A stretch of DNA of 37,244 nt from Branchiostoma floridae (GCF_000003815.2 NC_049980.1:33817645-33854888); one strand, 5' to 3'; positions 9,870 through 20,964 are shown, counted from the stretch's first letter. A program made the numbers and translations. Notes: generated from the letters alone by a model not told the origin.

Positions 9870-10800
9870 TGCAACAAAGAAGACCAACAGTTCAGGGGAA
9901 TCAGTGACATTTATTCGTCCCAACCCTGACAGGCTGAGAACACGTGGAGGTGGTCCCTGGACAGGCCACGGCAGGTTCTGGGGCCAGGCGGTGTTGCGGA
10001 CTGGAAAAAAGGCTAACTTCTTTATTATAATCACTTTTCTGACACGGATGCACACAAGAGGCAGAGCGCATCAACAAGTATGCGAATTGAATGAAAACTA
10101 TGGCAATTACAAATTGTTTTGTTTGTAAAGACCAACAAAGAAGATATTTTTGGACTCTTGAAGGTGTAGTGTGTTTAATGCGTGAATATGTTTGACTGTG
10201 TGTGTGTATGCCAAGGTGTCTGCATTTTAGAGAGAGAGAGAGAGAGGAGACCACAAGTTCGGGGAATCAGTGACATTTATTCGTCCCAACCCAGACAGGT
10301 TGAGAACACGTGGAGGTGGTCCCTGGACAGGTCACGGCAGGTTCTGGGGACAGGCGGGATTGCGAACTGGAAAAAATTGCTAACTTCTTTATTATAATCA
10401 CTTTTCTGACACAGATGCACACCAGAGCGCATCAACAAGTATGCGAATTGGATGAAAACTATGGCAATTACAAATTGTTTTGTTTGTAAAGACCAACAAA
10501 GAAGATATTTTTGGACTCTTGAAGGTGTAGTGTGTTTAATGCGTGAATATGTTTGCCTGTGTGTGTGTATGCCAAGGTGTCTGCATTTGAGAGAGAGAGA
10601 GAGAGAGAGGAGACCACAAGTTCGGGGAATCAGTGACATTTATTCGTCCCAAACCGACAGGCTGAGAACACGTGGAGGTGGTCCCTGGACAGGCCACGGC
10701 AGGTTCTGGGGACAGGCGGGATTGCGGACTGGAAAAGAAGGCTAACTTCTTTTATTATAATCACTTTTCTGACACGGATGCACTCGAGAGCGCATCAACA
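9870..10800. repeat. Tandem array of about 363-bp units before gene B
   Basis: A partial unit (9870-10068) is followed by two near-identical units (about 10069-10431 and 10432-10794). Each contains 'gaaaactatggcaattacaa', a short (GA)n tract, 'gaatcagtgacatttattcg' and 'cctggacagg..cacggcagg'. Single units occur at 1011-1320 and, in part, 31130-31320. Open frames across the array come from the simple repeats and are not genes. Confidence 0.85.
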
Positions 10801-11140
10801 AGTACTGTCCATCCTCCAGAAGTTTCTAACTCTGAAGCAGTCAGTCGAAGTAACACTTGTTGCATGCCTGGTGAGAGCGTGACACGACATCTAACGGCAT
10901 ATAAATATATAACTGTGCCGTCACATGATGCCTGCCCATAAAATATGGCCTCACGACTTCATCCTTAGCAAACTTAATGCTGAGGAACTGTTTTCATTGC
11001 CACTGGGAGATTCGTCTGTGCTGAGACTCGCTTCGTCACGACTATTTAACACCAGAGAGGCATAAATACAAGCATCGGAACCTGTAAATTTTAAGTTTTC
11101 CTCTTTCTTATTCCAACGGAAGATTCGTCGCAAGATTATT
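10795..11140. repeat. Conserved 350-bp NLR upstream block, copy 2
   Basis: Same block as 1320-1660 and 31310-31620, including 'ggcatataaatatataactg' and 'ataaaatatggcctcacgac'. A 60-codon minus-strand frame through it is broken by deletions in the gene D copy, so I do not call a gene. A regulatory role is possible but unproven. Confidence 0.6.
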
Positions 11141-11530
11141 AGTGATCTACATCAGGCACCCGGACAACGACATGACGATTAGTCAAAATTGTGTTGCTCA
11201 ACTTTCCGTTCGACTGAAAGTAGTCATGAATAGAATGGACCAGTCCCTTGAGTTGTATTCGTATAATGCTGCAGAACCTCGAGTTACACATAGTCCTTGA
11301 CCTCGGTCAGGGTCACTGGGCTGGTTCAATCAACTGTTTTTTGTAAACTCGTTGTGTTCTAACATTTCGTTTGTTTTCGATAATGAGCCTTGTATAATTA
11401 TGTACTATCATCAACCGGAATGAAAAGATTAGTCTTATCATAATGGATCATTCAATATCATGATGTGAACAAATATCAGAAGTCACCACCCCCCCCCCCC
11501 CCCCTGCTGTGGAATGGCTCAGTCTCAGGT
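11141..11530. other. Upstream flank of gene B without gene
   Basis: No coding feature. It is alignable to the flank of gene D (for example 'gaatgaaaagattagtctta') and represents the empty site for the SINE found there. A run of about 16 C at 11489-11504 is a likely sequencing weak point. Confidence 0.5.
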
Positions 11531-11579
11531 GTGCAAAAGGTAAACAATGAAAGTGACGTATCGAAGCCGCCATCTTGAC
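11531..11579 (+). promoter_or_regulatory. Distal composite promoter of gene B
   Basis: 'gtgcaaaaggtaaacaatga', 'agtgacgtatcgaa' and 'gccgccatcttgac' in order, almost identical to the gene D copy. It lies 1.14 kb before the ATG at 12722, because about 0.6 kb of extra sequence and a second promoter copy have been inserted in this locus. Confidence 0.5.
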
Positions 11580-11599
11580 AAAAATACTTCTGCTTTCGG

Positions 11600-12180
11600 C
11601 GGCCCGCTGATCATGACATGTCATGTCATGTATTCCATACCAGCACTCTGTGGACCGGTGACAGCTGTTATCTTTACACTACAGCTTAGAATGTAGCCGC
11701 ATTGTCAGTTTTCCTCATTATTGTATATACATTAGGTCCTGATTTGTCACTGATTTCATTATATTAGCCAAAGGAACATAATGTTATTCGCCATAAACAG
11801 CGGAACTTCACGAATCTCTGCTCGAGTTATCCTCTTCCAACAAAAAGGGCCCACTGCAGTTCAAGAAGAGTTGCGGCTTGCCAAAACCTGAGTTACTCCC
11901 TCCCCCAAGAGCTATTTTCCACTCAAGAGATACCAAAGCCTGAAGTTCAGCTGCAGTACCTTAGAGAGCCGCTAGCCGGTCCATTATCGAACCTGACTTT
12001 TATTTCCCTTACACCTACATATGTGCCAAATATCATGAAGATCCATTCATAGCTTCTCCAGTTATGCTGTTAACACACAAACCCAAGCAGCCAGCCAGCC
12101 ACCCACAGATAGCGCCGAAAACGTACCATGTAGTGCAGCAGAGGTAAATATCACAACTCGCCCCAGGCTGTAACGTTAGA
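11600..12180. other. Locus-specific insertion in gene B promoter region, repeat-like
   Basis: Absent from the gene A and D promoters. It holds a short 'catgacatgtcatgtcatgt' repeat near 11616. The stretch 'tgtgccaaatatcatgaaga' with 'agcttctccagttatgctgt' (about 12025-12075) resembles the 3' region of dispersed invertebrate retroposons. No frame or clear ends are visible, so the class is undetermined. Confidence 0.35.
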
Positions 12181-12189
12181 GTGATTCAT

Positions 12190-12256
12190 TCTCACGTGTG
12201 CAAAGGTAGACAAAGACGCATTCTTGTCTTTCCACTTGCCCAGCCGCCATCTTGTC
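12190..12256 (+). promoter_or_regulatory. Proximal, diverged composite promoter of gene B
   Basis: 'gtgtgcaaaggtagacaaag' followed by 'cagccgccatcttgtcg'. The YY1-like part is kept, while the forkhead-like and CRE-like parts have decayed. It is followed by the vestigial start at 12450. Confidence 0.4.
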
Positions 12257-12449
12257 GAACTGAAAGTTTGCTCTCATTGACGACCTGTGACAAAGAAATG
12301 TCATTTTCCTCTTCCAAATGCCCATGTAAACTTCACTTGAGTGGACTGCTTTTGTGATCGGCTTGCCTTACATGTTCTGGAAAAAGATTACTTTGACAAC
12401 TTCAGAAACTATCTAGACGTTTCTAGCTGGCGACATTTTGGACACCGCC

Positions 12450-12470
12450 ATGACCCTGAGTAAGCCAAGT
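12450..12470 (+). pseudogene. Vestigial HEPN start codon segment
   Basis: 'atgaccctgagtaagccaag' matches the first seven codons of genes A, B and D (one coding change near the start), and 'cattttggaca' before it matches the 20 bp before gene A's ATG. Similarity then stops abruptly at a piece of promoter sequence ('gctttcggtga'). It marks an internal duplication of promoter plus start, 272 bp before the real ATG. Confidence 0.7.
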
Positions 12471-12721
12471 ATTTGCTTTCGGTGAGAAACTGTGACTGAA
12501 GAACTTCCATTCGCCTCTCTGTACTGCTTGAGCTGAAGCTTACCTGTGCCGCTGTGGTCGTACATGTTTCTGGGCAGAAATTGCTTGACAACTTCAACGA
12601 TTTTTATTGTGAATTGGAAATTTGAGGTAAGCCATGTTTGAATGGAGTCCACTGACAGAAGAACATTAACCTGCTAATATATCAACTGGAGAGTAGCTAC
12701 GGGTGAGACAGTCACAACGCC

Positions 12722-15700
12722 ATGGCCCTGAGTAAGCCCAGCAGCCCGGACCCGGTCTACACCCCAGGTACGGCTCGGGGCGCCAAACTGGCAGCTCTGC
12801 TGGTGGACGAGGGGACTGCGCTGGTCAGGAAAATATTTGAGGACGAAGTCCAGAAAATGAGCCCCCCAAGTCTTCGTGAGCAGCTAATGAAGCATAAGAG
12901 ACATCTCTATCATGGAGAAATGCCTAAAAAGCAAGGTAAAAAGCACAGGGTACTGAACTTAAATCCTGGTCAGCAGAAAACACTGTATCCCAGTGGTGAT
13001 GTCCCTGACACTGCACAGGGGTTTGATATATCACTTTTAGAACTCCTCTTGAAAGAACTGGTGTGGTTAGAACTCGGTAAAGATGCACCGTACTCAAGCG
13101 AACGGGACAGACTCCGAAGATTTAGAAACGCCAATTACGGACACATTTCGGGCACGGAGTTGTCTGAAGAAGACTTTTACAGACTGTGGAAGGAACTGAC
13201 TGAAATCCTGGTCGCTCTCGGTGGGGACAGAGACAAGATTTCAAAGAGACTCGACTCCAGCATCGACCCAGAACTAGCAACTGAGTATCTCATCCTGCTG
13301 GAGCAACTGTACAAGGAGGACATGGAGGTCAAAGATCTGATCTTGGCCCAAGAAGTGAGTCATAGACAGTTGAATCGTTTGGTGGAGGAAGTCCGCGATA
13401 ACCAGAGGGCAGAGACCAGCTCCAAAGTACAAGACATATGTGCAGATAGCGCAGAACAGATACAACAAGCCACACAAGGTGAGAGTTCAGAAATACCTCC
13501 ATTGACTTTGATATTTATTACCAACAGGAGTTCAGACGTTTTCAATCATGATCAAAATGCTTCATACCCAGAAAGGGACTGGCCCGGTGAAATGACAGCA
13601 ATGTGTATCTCTTTGCATTAGATAAGCCATAAATATCTTTTATCTTTTAATGTCTCATCAACCAGGAGCATTTATGATGTGTCAGTCGAAAATGTTTAAT
13701 AAATCATCTAGTGAAGGTATAAGGTATATTCTGTGGTTAGTTAACACAATGATTATGGAGCGATAGCAAACGAACAGAATAGTTGCACAGTATGTTATGC
13801 ATGGTTGACACCTTAAACAGTATCTATTATAACTAGATCATTGTCAGTTGTAAAAGGTGATGTCAGTTATTTATGGCTAGATAAGTTTAACATTATACTT
13901 CCTTTTACTCACACAGACCCAGCACAAACTATAGAAGACTTGATCAGAAACAACTACACCCTTCTGAGGAAGAGACTACAAGTTGAGAAACTGATTCCCC
14001 ACTTCATCGAGAGGGGACTGCTGGACTTTCCCGAAGACAAGGAGGTCGCCATGAGCAGAACAACCGCGCCAGGCAGGGCCGAGGCTCTACTGGAGCTCCT
14101 AACAAAGAAGGAAACGTGTACACCCGAGGAGTTTGTGGAGATTTTGAAGAAGGGGGACCACCAGCATGTTGTTGATCAACTGAAAAGAACGAGCTCGCAC
14201 AGTAAAACTACAAAAGGTAAGATGGAACTTGCAATTACTGTTGAATGAAACCCTATTGGATAAACATCTTCATTAACGGCGGGATGAATTGGTTTTATGC
14301 TTCATGCTTTGGTAGTAGATTTGTGGCTCCTGACGGGTTTTCACAGTACTTCGATGGAACTTCTTAGTTAGTTTTCCGGATCACCTGTGGTTTAGATTTA
14401 TTATTGGTTGCAGATATCTTTTGATTGATTAGTTTGGCTTCCTAGTAGCTTATTCTGGAACTTCAAGAGCGTTGAAATATTTGAAAGAACTCAAACAGTG
14501 ATCGTTTTAGTATGTATGTAGGTTAAGTGATGATTGACATAGTTATATCATGACAATAAAGCAAATAAGTATCTGTTTTGCATACGTTTTGAGGTGGAAA
14601 TCCAACGAGCTCTATGATAATACGATAGGAATTTTTCTCCACGATATGTGTAGCTGAGACTCTTTCTCAGCTACACATATCGTGGAGAAAAATTCCTATC
14701 GGCAAATATGAATCATTCAAATCAAAACCTAATATAATCAACAGGACATAATGATACAATTTTAAGACTTTATATCCGTACACAAAATAAAGCGCTTACC
14801 AACAAGCTTTCGATCAGCCCTCTGATCCTTCTCAAGTTGTAATGACCCAAAACCTAAGTCGCACTTCCGGAACGGAAGTGTGACGTCAGTAAAGGGCCAA
14901 AGGTGCTTAACAGTCGGTACCGGCCCCCGTCTTGGTTGAGGNNNNNNNNNNNNNNNNNNNNNNNNNNNNNNNNNNNNNNNNNNNNNNNNNNNNNNNNNNN
15001 NNNNNNNNNNNNNNNNNNNNNNNNNNNNNNNNNNNNNNNNNTACTTTTTGATGGTTTAGCATAGGATGATGATGCCTTTACCATCCTCATGAAGATAAAT
15101 CCACAAGAATTCCTTGATCACCTTAATAGCTTAGATCCTGACATCAAGTTTACTACAGAAGAGGAACAGAACAAGTCGCTCACTTTTCTAGACACCTTGA
15201 CTGTGATCCAAGAAGACGGTTCTCTTCGCATTAGATATACCGCAAACCCACCCACACTGATCAGTATCTTAATTTTGCCTCTAACCACCTTCTTGACCAT
15301 AAACTTGGAGCGGTTAGGACCTTGTTCCATAGAGCTGAAACTGTGATTGCGGAACAAGAAGACATACAATCAGAGAAGGAACATCTGGTATCCGCGCTTA
15401 AACAATGTGGCTACCCTGGTTTGGCCATTGATAAGGTAGACTTAACCGGTATAGAAAAACCCAGGTCTGCTTACCGTAATCCTAATCGAGTTAACAGAGG
15501 TTTTGTCATACTCCCGTACGTAAAAAACCTCTCAGAGGCCCTCAGGAGAATTTTTGACACGCACGGCGTCATAACGTGCTTCAAACGCACAAAGACCCTG
15601 AGACAGTATTTGGTTGCTCCTAAGGATAAAACTCCAAAGGCTGACAAGTGTGGTGTCATTTACCACATCCCCTGCCAAGGCCATAACATCCGTGGCCCTT

Positions 15701-18700
15701 GCCAGGAATCCTACGTAGCTGAAACTAGCCGCGTCTCAGAACCAGGTTTCTCGAGCATAGACGGCCCAGCTCAGTCAAAACATCGGAGGTGTCGCAACNN
15801 NNNNNNNNNNNNNNNNNNNNNNNNNNNNNNNNNNNNNNNNNNNNNNNNNNNNNNNNNNNNNNNNNNNNNNNNNNNNNNNNNNNNNNNNNNNNNNNNNNNN
15901 ACATGTTGTGCTGCCCCTACGGCTAATTAATCAGCCTACGGCTGATTAAAAGGCTATGGGATGAATGAATGAATGAATGGATGATTCCGAACAGGATTAC
16001 TTTCTCAGGGGAGTGAAAGAGGCTATTTACATCAGAGCCCATCAACCTTCCCTCAACCGAGACGGGGGCCGTTTGACCCTTTACTGACGTCACACTTCCA
16101 TTCCGGAAGTGCGACTTAGGTTTTGGGTCATTACAACTTGAGAAGGATCAGAGGACTGATCGAAAGCTTGTTGGTAAGCGCTTTATTTTGTGTACGGATA
16201 TAAAGTCTTAAAAATTGCATCATTATGTTAACTACAGTCACAGATGAACTTACATTCAAGTATAATCAACGGGACAATGTTTTACACATATCCAACATAT
16301 CACGTCACACAGGACCGTCTGACGTGCCTGGTGACGTCATCGCTTGTCTGAAGGACCTGTACGCTACAGGGTATGCGCATGTGCGGCCTCTACCGTGGTG
16401 CGAAGACTTCAACCTGCATCTTGGAGAGGTCTACACCAACCTGCAGCTACATCGCAGTGACGGTAGGGGGCACCTTGAGGACGCAGACACTATCGTAAGC
16501 TTAGTAGATATTTATAGCACAATTGCGAGTGAAGGTGAAAATGAAATTAGCCAAGTTAACGTCAGGTCAGATGTCAGAAAAGTAAGGGTAGAGGGGGACC
16601 CAGGCATTGGGAAGTCGTGCTCTTGTCAGAAACTTGCCTATGATTGGTCCTGTGGGAAACTGGACAGGTTTAAGATTGTGTTCTTTCTGGAAATGCGACA
16701 CTTAGCTGGGAAAATAAAAGATGAAATATTTGAGCAGCTCCTACCAAAGGACACAAAAACAACCCCAGACCAGCTCTGGTCCTACATCCAAGAGAACCAG
16801 GATGATGTTCTCTTCGTCCTCGACGGTCTAGATGAGCTCAGTCAGGCAGCTAGGGAAGTCACAGATGTGGTGGACTTGATTCAGGGTAAAATCCTCAGGA
16901 ACTGTCATGTCCTGGTGACATCCAGGCCGTACCACTGTGTCAAAGACCTGGAGAAATGTCACCAGTTCTACAAACTTGTAGGCTTCGGTGAGAAAAATTC
17001 AGAGGAGTTCATACAGAAATACTTTTCTAACTCACCAGAGTCTGCCTCAAAACTAATCAAACAACTTCACAGTAACATTAATTTGTTAAGAATAGTAGTT
17101 AATCCCCTCAATAATGTACTCATATGTGTTGTGTGGGAGGATAACAACAACCAACTGCCCTCTAGCAAAGATGAACTATATCAAGATATTGTTCATTCAG
17201 TTGCTAAGCGATTCTGTACAAAGAAATCCATTCCGATGGAAGGTGATAAACTTCCTCCTACCATAGAAGAAGCCTTACGAGGCCTAGGAAAACTGTCATG
17301 GGAGGGGCTAGAGCAGGAGCAGCTCCAGTTTAACATAAATGAGATCAAAAAGAAGTACGGCACAACTGCCGATAACATGTTGAACATGGGCCTCCTGACC
17401 AGAGATTATTCTTTCTCCAGAATCAGACGCACCTGCTACTGCTGCTTTCTGCACAAAACGTTTCAGGAATACATGGCCGCCCGCTACATCAGTGGCCTGG
17501 TCATGGATGGAAATAGCATAAAAGAGGGGATGAAATGTGTTTGTCGTTTGTTTGGTTTGTCAGATGCTGCTGTTGTCAACAGAGAACTAATTGTAACTTC
17601 TCATCCTAAGCACAGGGAATTGCAAAACTGGTTACTTTTGATTCTGGGTGAGAATTCACGCCCACTGTTTGAACGGTTTGCAGAGGAACTAAACAAAGCC
17701 CAAATTGATAAGGATAGGGAACTTTTCTCATTTTTGTGTATCATGTGGCTTGGAACAAGTTGTGCGGGTGGGAAAATGGCCGAGATTGTAGCACCCTGCC
17801 TGCCTCAGCGCGCAGCAAATAACGTATGTGTTTTTGGTGAGAACGTGTGCCTTGATACAACAGTTCAAGGGTGTGATTTCAAAGTACCTGGTCGTTTGAC
17901 TTGGAACCTAGGGGATTTAATAGTTTACCGTGATGATCATGCCGATTGGTGTGTTGGTTTGGCACACATACTGACTTTCCAAAAGAAACACAGTGCAAAT
18001 TTCATACAACATCTCACAATCCACTGCGGACGTGTAGATGGCGCACAACAGGAGAAAGTTGGTATGTTGGAAAGGTCATTATCAGATTATGGCGCAATGC
18101 GTTCTGTGACATTACTTTGGTTTGATGATAGTGTTGGAACGTCCTCTTCAGTGCGCACATTCATACCACGGTGTGGAACAGAGAGAGTGTTCATAGGCAA
18201 CAACATTGTTAACATTTCTTCTTCGTCATTGTTAAGTACGTTGGAGCAATTGTCGGCAGTATCAAGGATAGAACATGTTACCGTACAGTTCAGCATTTCT
18301 ATTGATTCTGATCCTGGAGAGCGAGACATAGAATTTTCAGAGTTTGACAGGCTTTTGGCCCGTATGATTAAAAGTCACACTCGTCTCAGGTCCTTGATGT
18401 TAGAAGTATTTAGTGGGATGGTGCCGCATAAGGCCTCAAACGCCAAGAGATTCAGTAACCTAACCACGACCCTACAGAGCATCTCAGAACATACAAGACT
18501 CGAGGTCGTTGAGTTCGAACTTCCTCCGGAATATGATCTAGCGATACCCGATGATGCGTCTCATGAGGCATTTAATGTGGAGCCATCGGTGGACATGCTC
18601 ACAGAATGTGTAAAGAAAAACAAGGTGCTGAAGACACTGAGGCTTAGGTGGGGAGTCGGCCACGCTTCTTATATAGTTAACGGGAAGATACTAGTATACC

Positions 18701-18966
18701 ATAGATATTGCAGCAGCCAGTCCCTCTCCAGTCTGTGTTCAGCGATTCGGGAGAACACAACTCTAGAGACGTTTGTGTTTGAGGGGATGCTTTCTCAATC
18801 AGAGTCCAGGGCAGATATGATTTCTGAGCTGATACGTAATAAGCCTAGCAACTACAAGGAACTCAGTATCTCTTTGTCTAACAACATTTATGTAATTGAA
18901 GGAACCAATAATGTCTGCTCATGGCCAGAGCCTAATGCAGGGCCCGGTTCTTCAAGCCTGCTATAG
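12722..18966 (+). CDS. NLR gene B: HEPN-CARD-NACHT-LRR protein
   Basis: Same architecture as gene A and the most complete copy. Exons 12722-13478, 13917-14216 and 16313-18966 join in phase 1 (donors GTGAGA and GTAAGA; acceptors CACACAG and TCACACAG), giving about 1236 residues with no internal stop. HEPN lies in exon 1 with R135-N136-x4-H141. CARD is 253-352. NACHT has Walker A GDPGIGKS (447-454) and Walker B LFVLDGLDE (519-527). The HD2 stretch FLHKTFQEYMAAR lies near 732, and LRR-like repeats near 1030, 1115 and 1156 end in EPNAGPGSSSLL. Intron 2 (about 2.1 kb) holds a Penelope-like element and a perfect 36-bp palindrome; gene A's intron 2 has neither. The open frame upstream of 16313 is intron read-through and includes the end of the mobile element. 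Expected role: cytosolic ATP-dependent immune sensor with an RNase-type N-terminus. Confidence 0.88.
14624..14700. repeat. Perfect 36-bp palindrome in intron 2 of gene B
   Basis: Arms 14624-14659 and 14665-14700 are exact reverse complements with spacer CTCTT. The left arm aligns with gene A's intron near 5640-5680 ('catatgtagctgataaagag'). The right arm has no counterpart there, so it is a recent inverted copy of the left arm. Confidence 0.9.
14942..15041. other. Assembly gap (100 N)
   Basis: Run of N inside the Penelope-like element. Most of the reverse transcriptase core is missing here. Confidence 0.99.
15089..16090 (+). pseudogene. Penelope-like RT / GIY-YIG endonuclease remnant
   Basis: Segment 15089-15235 encodes the end of the RT ('FLDHLNSLDPDIKFTTEEE', 'LTFLDTLTV'). 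The frame shifts by one base near 15230, because the expected 'YRKPTHTDQYLNF' lies in another frame, and continues as 15322-15798 ('LFHRAETVI', 'ALKQCGYPGLA'). 'KCGVIYHIPC' and 'ESYVAETSR' correspond to the GIY-YIG endonuclease start, with YIGET changed to YVAET. After gap 15799-15900, 'VKEAIYIRAHQPSLNRDGG' (about 15995-16065) is the usual C-terminal end. The frameshift and altered motif argue that it is dead. Confidence 0.75.
15799..15900. other. Assembly gap (about 100 N)
   Basis: Run of N inside the endonuclease part of the Penelope-like element. Confidence 0.99.
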
Positions 18967-19338
18967 ATAGTTTTATTTCCTCCACAGAACCCAAAAGTCA
19001 CTTCTATTTCTTACAAGGACAGTGCCCTTAGTAAGGTTGAACAGGTTAATTGCTTTTTTAACCCTGATATGCTTTACCGCCAACAATACATTATAGAAAT
19101 CTTTATATTCTAAGACATTTAGATTAATCCAACGATTAAGTAAACCAAGTTTTGATTGGTAGCTCGTACCGTCTAACATTTCATATTTAACAATTGGACC
19201 AAATAACGTACATTTCACTTCGGATATACAAAATACTATCCTTACGTTCAGTTTTCTGCCTATGGAGGCCTTCCTATGTAAAGTGAAAAATTCGTAAATA
19301 TAAAAATTTTAACTGTATACTGAAAACACTTGACAAGA
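18967..19338 (+). repeat. Gene B 3' UTR and flank
   Basis: Cassette 3' flank, cut by the LINE at 19338/19339 just after 'ttgacaaga'. It is nearly identical to 25692-26063 (constant offset 6725). Confidence 0.75.
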
Positions 19339-20864
19339 CTTGAAATACAAAAACCGAATGTCAGAGGTCACCGAGGTGCCAGGTAGCCATAATTTTTCTT
19401 CCTAACACCATCTTCTCTATCCATCGTAATCTCACAGTATACAGGCATAATTTTTTCCTAAATTCACATGTAGTGTTAAACTACATATTAAGCTTCCTGT
19501 TTTGTTGATTATTTCTGTGATTTTGAAACTTTTAACTGTACTATATCAGATCAGTTCCTCACTGTTCTCTGAAGTGGGGAGGGCACGGCACCCCGTAGAC
19601 CTCAGGCCTCCCAATTTTATCACTCCGATTGTTAGAGAAAACTAGGTATCATGTAGGGATTACTCTATACCAATTTTGTGCATCATAGGGATAGATAAAT
19701 TGTATGTAAAAACGCAATTTTGACTTGTGCTTCAGTATAAGTCTTAGTGCTGGTTTTTTGTGCTACTGACCCTTTTAGATCACAGATTGTATACGTTTCG
19801 AGACACATTGTAGCCTCCCTAAACTCGTGCAATATTGTGGCTTGCTGTTGTACTTCAAGCACTGTATATCTGTTCTAATTGTGTATTTTATTATCAGAGT
19901 GTGAATTTGTCTTTTGGACCTAGGAATATAGGTAAACCTGAAGTTAACGTAGTGGAATTTTGATCGGAGCATTCATATGCAAATAAGTAGATGTGGCAAT
20001 CTCAGCCTGGGGGTAAGATTCCTAGCTGTTTATTGATATGTAAATGTGAATGTGGGACTGTGCCAATGCTGTAACCATATTACTTGACAATACGTTTTCC
20101 GTAGACAAGAATAACAATGGCGAACTCCGACAGTTGGCTAGTGCTGTTTATTTTAGCATTATTATTGTTCAATGATGAAAAAGGTATAAAATTAGGCAAT
20201 TCAATTGGAGATAACGTGATTACGTCACGTAATCAGATATGGACTACCACTATACATCATATATCTGCACTTAACGTATGCATAAACCAAAGTTATGGAC
20301 TTGAGAACTGCTCTGTTGACTGTACTCTTGTCGTCTGCGGGGACGTGGAGATAAACCCTGGCCCTGATACCACGGGACTGCACAGCTGGAAGAAGGGCGT
20401 GGTCTATGCATTCTACAATGTAGTTTCTCTTGTGCGTCACCTGGAAGAAATCCAGCATCTACTATTGGGGGGATCAAGGATACATGTACTGGGTCTCAAC
20501 GAAACAAGACTGGCGGAAAGCATCCCCAACTCTGTGGTAGAAGTCAGTGGATACAACCTGTACAGGAGAGACAGAGACCGGCGCGGAGGCGGGGCTGGCG
20601 TCTACGTCAAACGGACTATCCCCTCCCAACGCCGATCAGATCTGGAACACACTGACCTTGAAGTTTGCTGTGTGGAGATAAAACCTGAAAAGGCGCGTAA
20701 GACACTGCTCGCGTGTATCTACCGGCCACCTATCTCAGGACGTAAGTGGAAGGACGCAGCAGATTCCTTTGTGCACGATCTCAGCACCACTGCCGAAAAC
20801 GAAAACGCCGATGTGATGATCATGGGCGAAATTAACGTGGATTTAATGAAATCAACAACTGAAT
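19339..20864 (+). mobile_element. LINE copy 1 (5' part), cut off by a gap
   Basis: The 5' UTR and first quarter of the same LINE as 26064-30164, at the same insertion junction, with only about half a dozen single-base differences seen by eye. It stops at gap 20865-20964, and what follows the gap is LRR sequence, not LINE. See findings on duplication versus misassembly. Confidence 0.85.
20117..20864 (+). pseudogene. Partial LINE ORF (2A motif and endonuclease start)
   Basis: Identical in frame to the first 249 codons of the ORF at 26842: hydrophobic N-terminus, DVEINPGP (codons 20342-20365) and LGLNETR. At about 20829 the endonuclease motif reads GEIN where the full copy has GDFN. That would remove a catalytic Asp, but it lies 35 bp from the gap, where sequence quality may be poor. 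The RT part is absent. Confidence 0.75.
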
Positions 20865-20964
20865 NNNNNNNNNNNNNNNNNNNNNNNNNNNNNNNNNNNN
20901 NNNNNNNNNNNNNNNNNNNNNNNNNNNNNNNNNNNNNNNNNNNNNNNNNNNNNNNNNNNNNNNN
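20865..20964. other. Assembly gap (100 N)
   Basis: Separates the LINE 5' part from an NLR LRR fragment. The right-hand flank looks like low-quality sequence. Confidence 0.99.

Larger units (their letters stand above)
14749..16260 (+). mobile_element. Penelope-like retroelement with inverted ends, broken
   Basis: The left end (14746-14941) and right end (about 16025-16228) are inverted copies ('gactttatatccgtacac' against 'gtgtacggatataaagtc'). Between them are plus-strand coding remnants of a Penelope-type RT-endonuclease. Near-identical direct repeats 'tataatcaac(a/g)ggaca' at 14733-14748 and 16261-16276 look like a 16-bp target duplication; gene A's intron has one related 'cataatcaat'. Two gaps (14942-15041, 15799-15900) remove parts, so the true length is unknown. 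'LNRDGGR', typical of the ORF end, is near 16050, and its inverted twin ('LNQDGGR') is in the left end on the minus strand, fitting the known inverted pseudo-LTR layout of these elements. Confidence 0.8.

Noticed and set aside
9787-10128. Plus and minus frames through the GT and GA tracts near 9.8-10.7 kb and 31.0-31.4 kb
   Set aside because: Simple-repeat translations (CVCVCV or HTHTHT); no gene evidence.
9870-10800. CRISPR-like array
   Set aside because: Units are about 363 bp tandem duplicates without short repeats and unique spacers, and the DNA is animal nuclear.
11489-11504. C-run as a functional element
   Set aside because: A homopolymer of about 16 C, absent from the gene D flank where the site has only five. 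It is more likely slippage or sequencing noise.
16225-16312. N-terminal 30 codons of the long frame at 16225 as a real start of gene B
   Set aside because: They lie in the end of the Penelope element and intron, and have no counterpart in gene A. The acceptor at 16311-16312 matches the other genes.
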